From assembly GCA_033002965.1 (NCBI GenBank), contig JAURVB010003205.1, positions 17,979 through 81,978 on the forward strand: 64,000 nt of DNA. Reading direction: 5' to 3'. This DNA comes from Piper betle (lineage: Eukaryota; Streptophyta; Magnoliopsida; Piperales; Piperaceae). Positions 62,638 through 64,000 of this stretch are shown piece after piece. Numbering within the stretch: the first letter of the stretch is position 1; each line of letters opens with the position of its first letter. The translations under genes were made by a program, and so were the position numbers. Under the pieces are notes generated by a model. The model saw only the letters and a program-made list of their open reading frames with translations. It was not told where the DNA came from and ran no database searches.

Positions 62638-63389
62638 AATCTGATTTATGTCACAATATCAATAGGTGGCACAAATTCATACAACAAATACATTTAAAAG
62701 GGTATTGGTTAATTGATTTTATAAAATAAAAGAGACCCATGCCACCTGATCTCTTGATAGATATTCAAACTCATAGTTGGAGTCTTTTCAATTAAATTTG
62801 AACATTGAACATGTAAAAAAGAAATTGAGGATAGCTTTTGTCATCCAAAAGGTCCCTCTCCCGCTCCCACTCGTACTTTCCTGAAAACTTGTCAAGCTTT
62901 CAAGAATCATATTTTATCTAATATGGACAATTTAGAATTGTTTTAACCTATCCTCATTTCTTTACTAGCGGGTAAATGACTAAATAAAAGAATAATCCAA
63001 AAGCAATAACCACAAGGAAGAAAATAATACTGATCAGTAACTTCAACTTCAATTCTTAAGAACAGGTAATTGACCAAACAGAAGAAGACACATAATCTGA
63101 AACCAATTACCAACCATTATTAATCATTACTAATCCCAATTATGGGTGTTGTATGAGTATTGCACATTGCATATATAATCAATCTCAATATGAGCTCAAG
63201 CAGATACCTCTTCCTCCTCTCCTACTCACCAGTTTGAGCTTCTGCAACCCTCTCCCAATGTTTTACTTAGAACCTCTAATCTTTCATAGCTGCTAACACG
63301 AAACAATTTTGCTCACTACCAGCCGCTACAAAACAAGTTCTTACTAAATAATAGATGAAGTTTGATTGGGAGATCATCTTCTACTATTG

Positions 63390-64000
63390 ATGAAGATCAA
63401 GGCCATGGCTGCCGTGGTGGCCAGTGTTTTCCCAGAGCAGCAGCTCTGGCAGCAAACTACAAACAACGATATGGACTGCTAGAATCATCTTCTTCTCCAT
63501 TGGAGCTCTCTCCACCTTCCACCTTCTCAAGCTCGCCGTCCCTTACTCTGTCAACCTCCTCCGGTCGGTGCTCCCCGGGTTCTGGCTCTACATTGGCCTC
63601 AACTTCATCATCCTCACCATCGCCGGCACCTCCATCTTCCACCACTCCCCTCCCGCCAAACCCCACCTCCCCATCGATCCAAACGAGAAGCAGCTGCTCG
63701 AGAAAACCAAAGAGGTTGAGCAAGAAGAAGCTCGTGATGACCAACACGGGATCTCCTCCTCGCCTCAAGAACCAACCTCACCGGAGAACTCATGTTCTGA
63801 GTCTTCCGGTGAAACTTCAACCAAAACGCCGATGACCCCCGTCGACGAATCTGACGCCGGCGAGAAGGGGAGGTCGATGGAGGCGACGTGGAAGGAGGTG
63901 TTGAAGAAGTCGAAGACGTTTGACGGGACGTGGCGGCGGAGGGAGCCGTGGATGAGCCAGGAGGAGCTGCATAGCCGGTCGGAGGCGTTCATAAGGAGCT
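63390..64000 (+). CDS. DUF4408/DUF761 protein (cotton-fibre-protein type), N-terminal part; runs off the window; one 1-bp frameshift
   Basis: Small plant membrane-anchored protein family of unknown role. From ATG 63390: MKIKAMAAVVASVF, then a frame change at the T run 63427-63430 (one more T restores SQSSSSGSKLQTTIWTAR). Next come two hydrophobic segments, IIFFSIGALSTFHLLKLAV and FWLYIGLNFIILTIAG, with LLRSVLPG between them. A linker rich in Pro, Ser and Glu follows (KTPMTPVDESDAGEKGRS), then ATWKEVLKKSKTFDGTWRRR and LHSRSEAFI, the start of the DUF761 tail. The coding frame is open to base 64000. The alternative frame from 63362 is low-complexity Ser/Pro and is a shadow. Confidence 0.8.

Larger units (their letters stand above)
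55516..63389. other. Gene-poor region before the DUF4408 gene
   Basis: After the PPR 3' flank (to about 56 kb) I see no conserved protein. It holds one copy of a dispersed repeat (58733-58905), a short TA microsatellite at about 59318-59338, a transposon-like stretch with duplicated blocks at 60 to 61 kb, and two doubtful minus-strand frames at 61863-62096 and 62384-62637. Confidence 0.45.

Noticed and set aside
63362..63835. 157-codon Ser/Pro-rich frame
   Set aside because: It is the off-frame of the DUF4408/DUF761 gene, whose own frame shows membrane segments and the DUF761 tail.

Overview
The window is nuclear DNA from a flowering plant. The evidence is GT-AG introns, plant-specific families (PPR, TCP, CYP86, SCPL, prefoldin, DUF4408/DUF761) and a Pol III tRNA gene without an encoded CCA. 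A non-grass monocot is most likely. Two tandem monocot-type GNA mannose-binding lectin genes are present, and several genes (DYW-PPR, RING, TCP) begin with very GC-rich, C-ending codons and become AT-rich toward the 3' end, a GC gradient typical of commelinids. I cannot name the order or species.

Layout, 0-25 kb: the 3' end of RPB1 (Pol II largest subunit with its CTD, +); a hAT-like non-autonomous element just upstream of a complete seven-exon HD-domain phosphohydrolase (+); a CYP86B fatty-acid hydroxylase (-); a decayed SETD9-like SET gene (+); a complete ten-exon serine carboxypeptidase-like gene (+); a decayed PARC6/CDP1 chloroplast-division gene (-); a truncated PPR gene (-); and a RING-H2 E3 ligase (+). 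From 25.5 to 34.4 kb I see mostly AT-rich, repeat-bearing DNA. From 34 to 46 kb: a class I TCP factor (+), two GNA lectins (-) separated by a fold-back element, a tRNA-Thr (-) next to a 213-bp tandem duplication, prefoldin subunit 5 (+) and a hairpin MITE. From 46 to 55.5 kb: an intact DYW-class PPR gene (+), remnants of an aminodeoxychorismate synthase gene (-) and a dihydroorotate dehydrogenase gene (+), and an E-class PPR gene (+). From 55.5 to 63.4 kb is gene-poor repeat DNA, and the window ends inside a DUF4408/DUF761 gene (+).

The genes form no operon or pathway. The main window-wide pattern is damage to reading frames, of two kinds. Genes such as CYP86B, RING, PFD5, the E-class PPR and DUF4408 are otherwise well conserved but carry isolated one-base deletions, mostly in short homopolymers; this looks like long-read consensus error, though recent mutation is possible. 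PARC6, SETD9-like, DHODH, ADCS and one PPR carry nonsense codons, lost splice sites or truncations and look like true pseudogenes, probably redundant copies left by duplication. I found no CRISPR array, operon or convincing novel system. The least explained items are the fold-back element with a GC-rich core, the RPB1 tail shift, the compensated triple deletion in PFD5, and the in-frame stop between a targeting-like peptide and the DYW-PPR protein.
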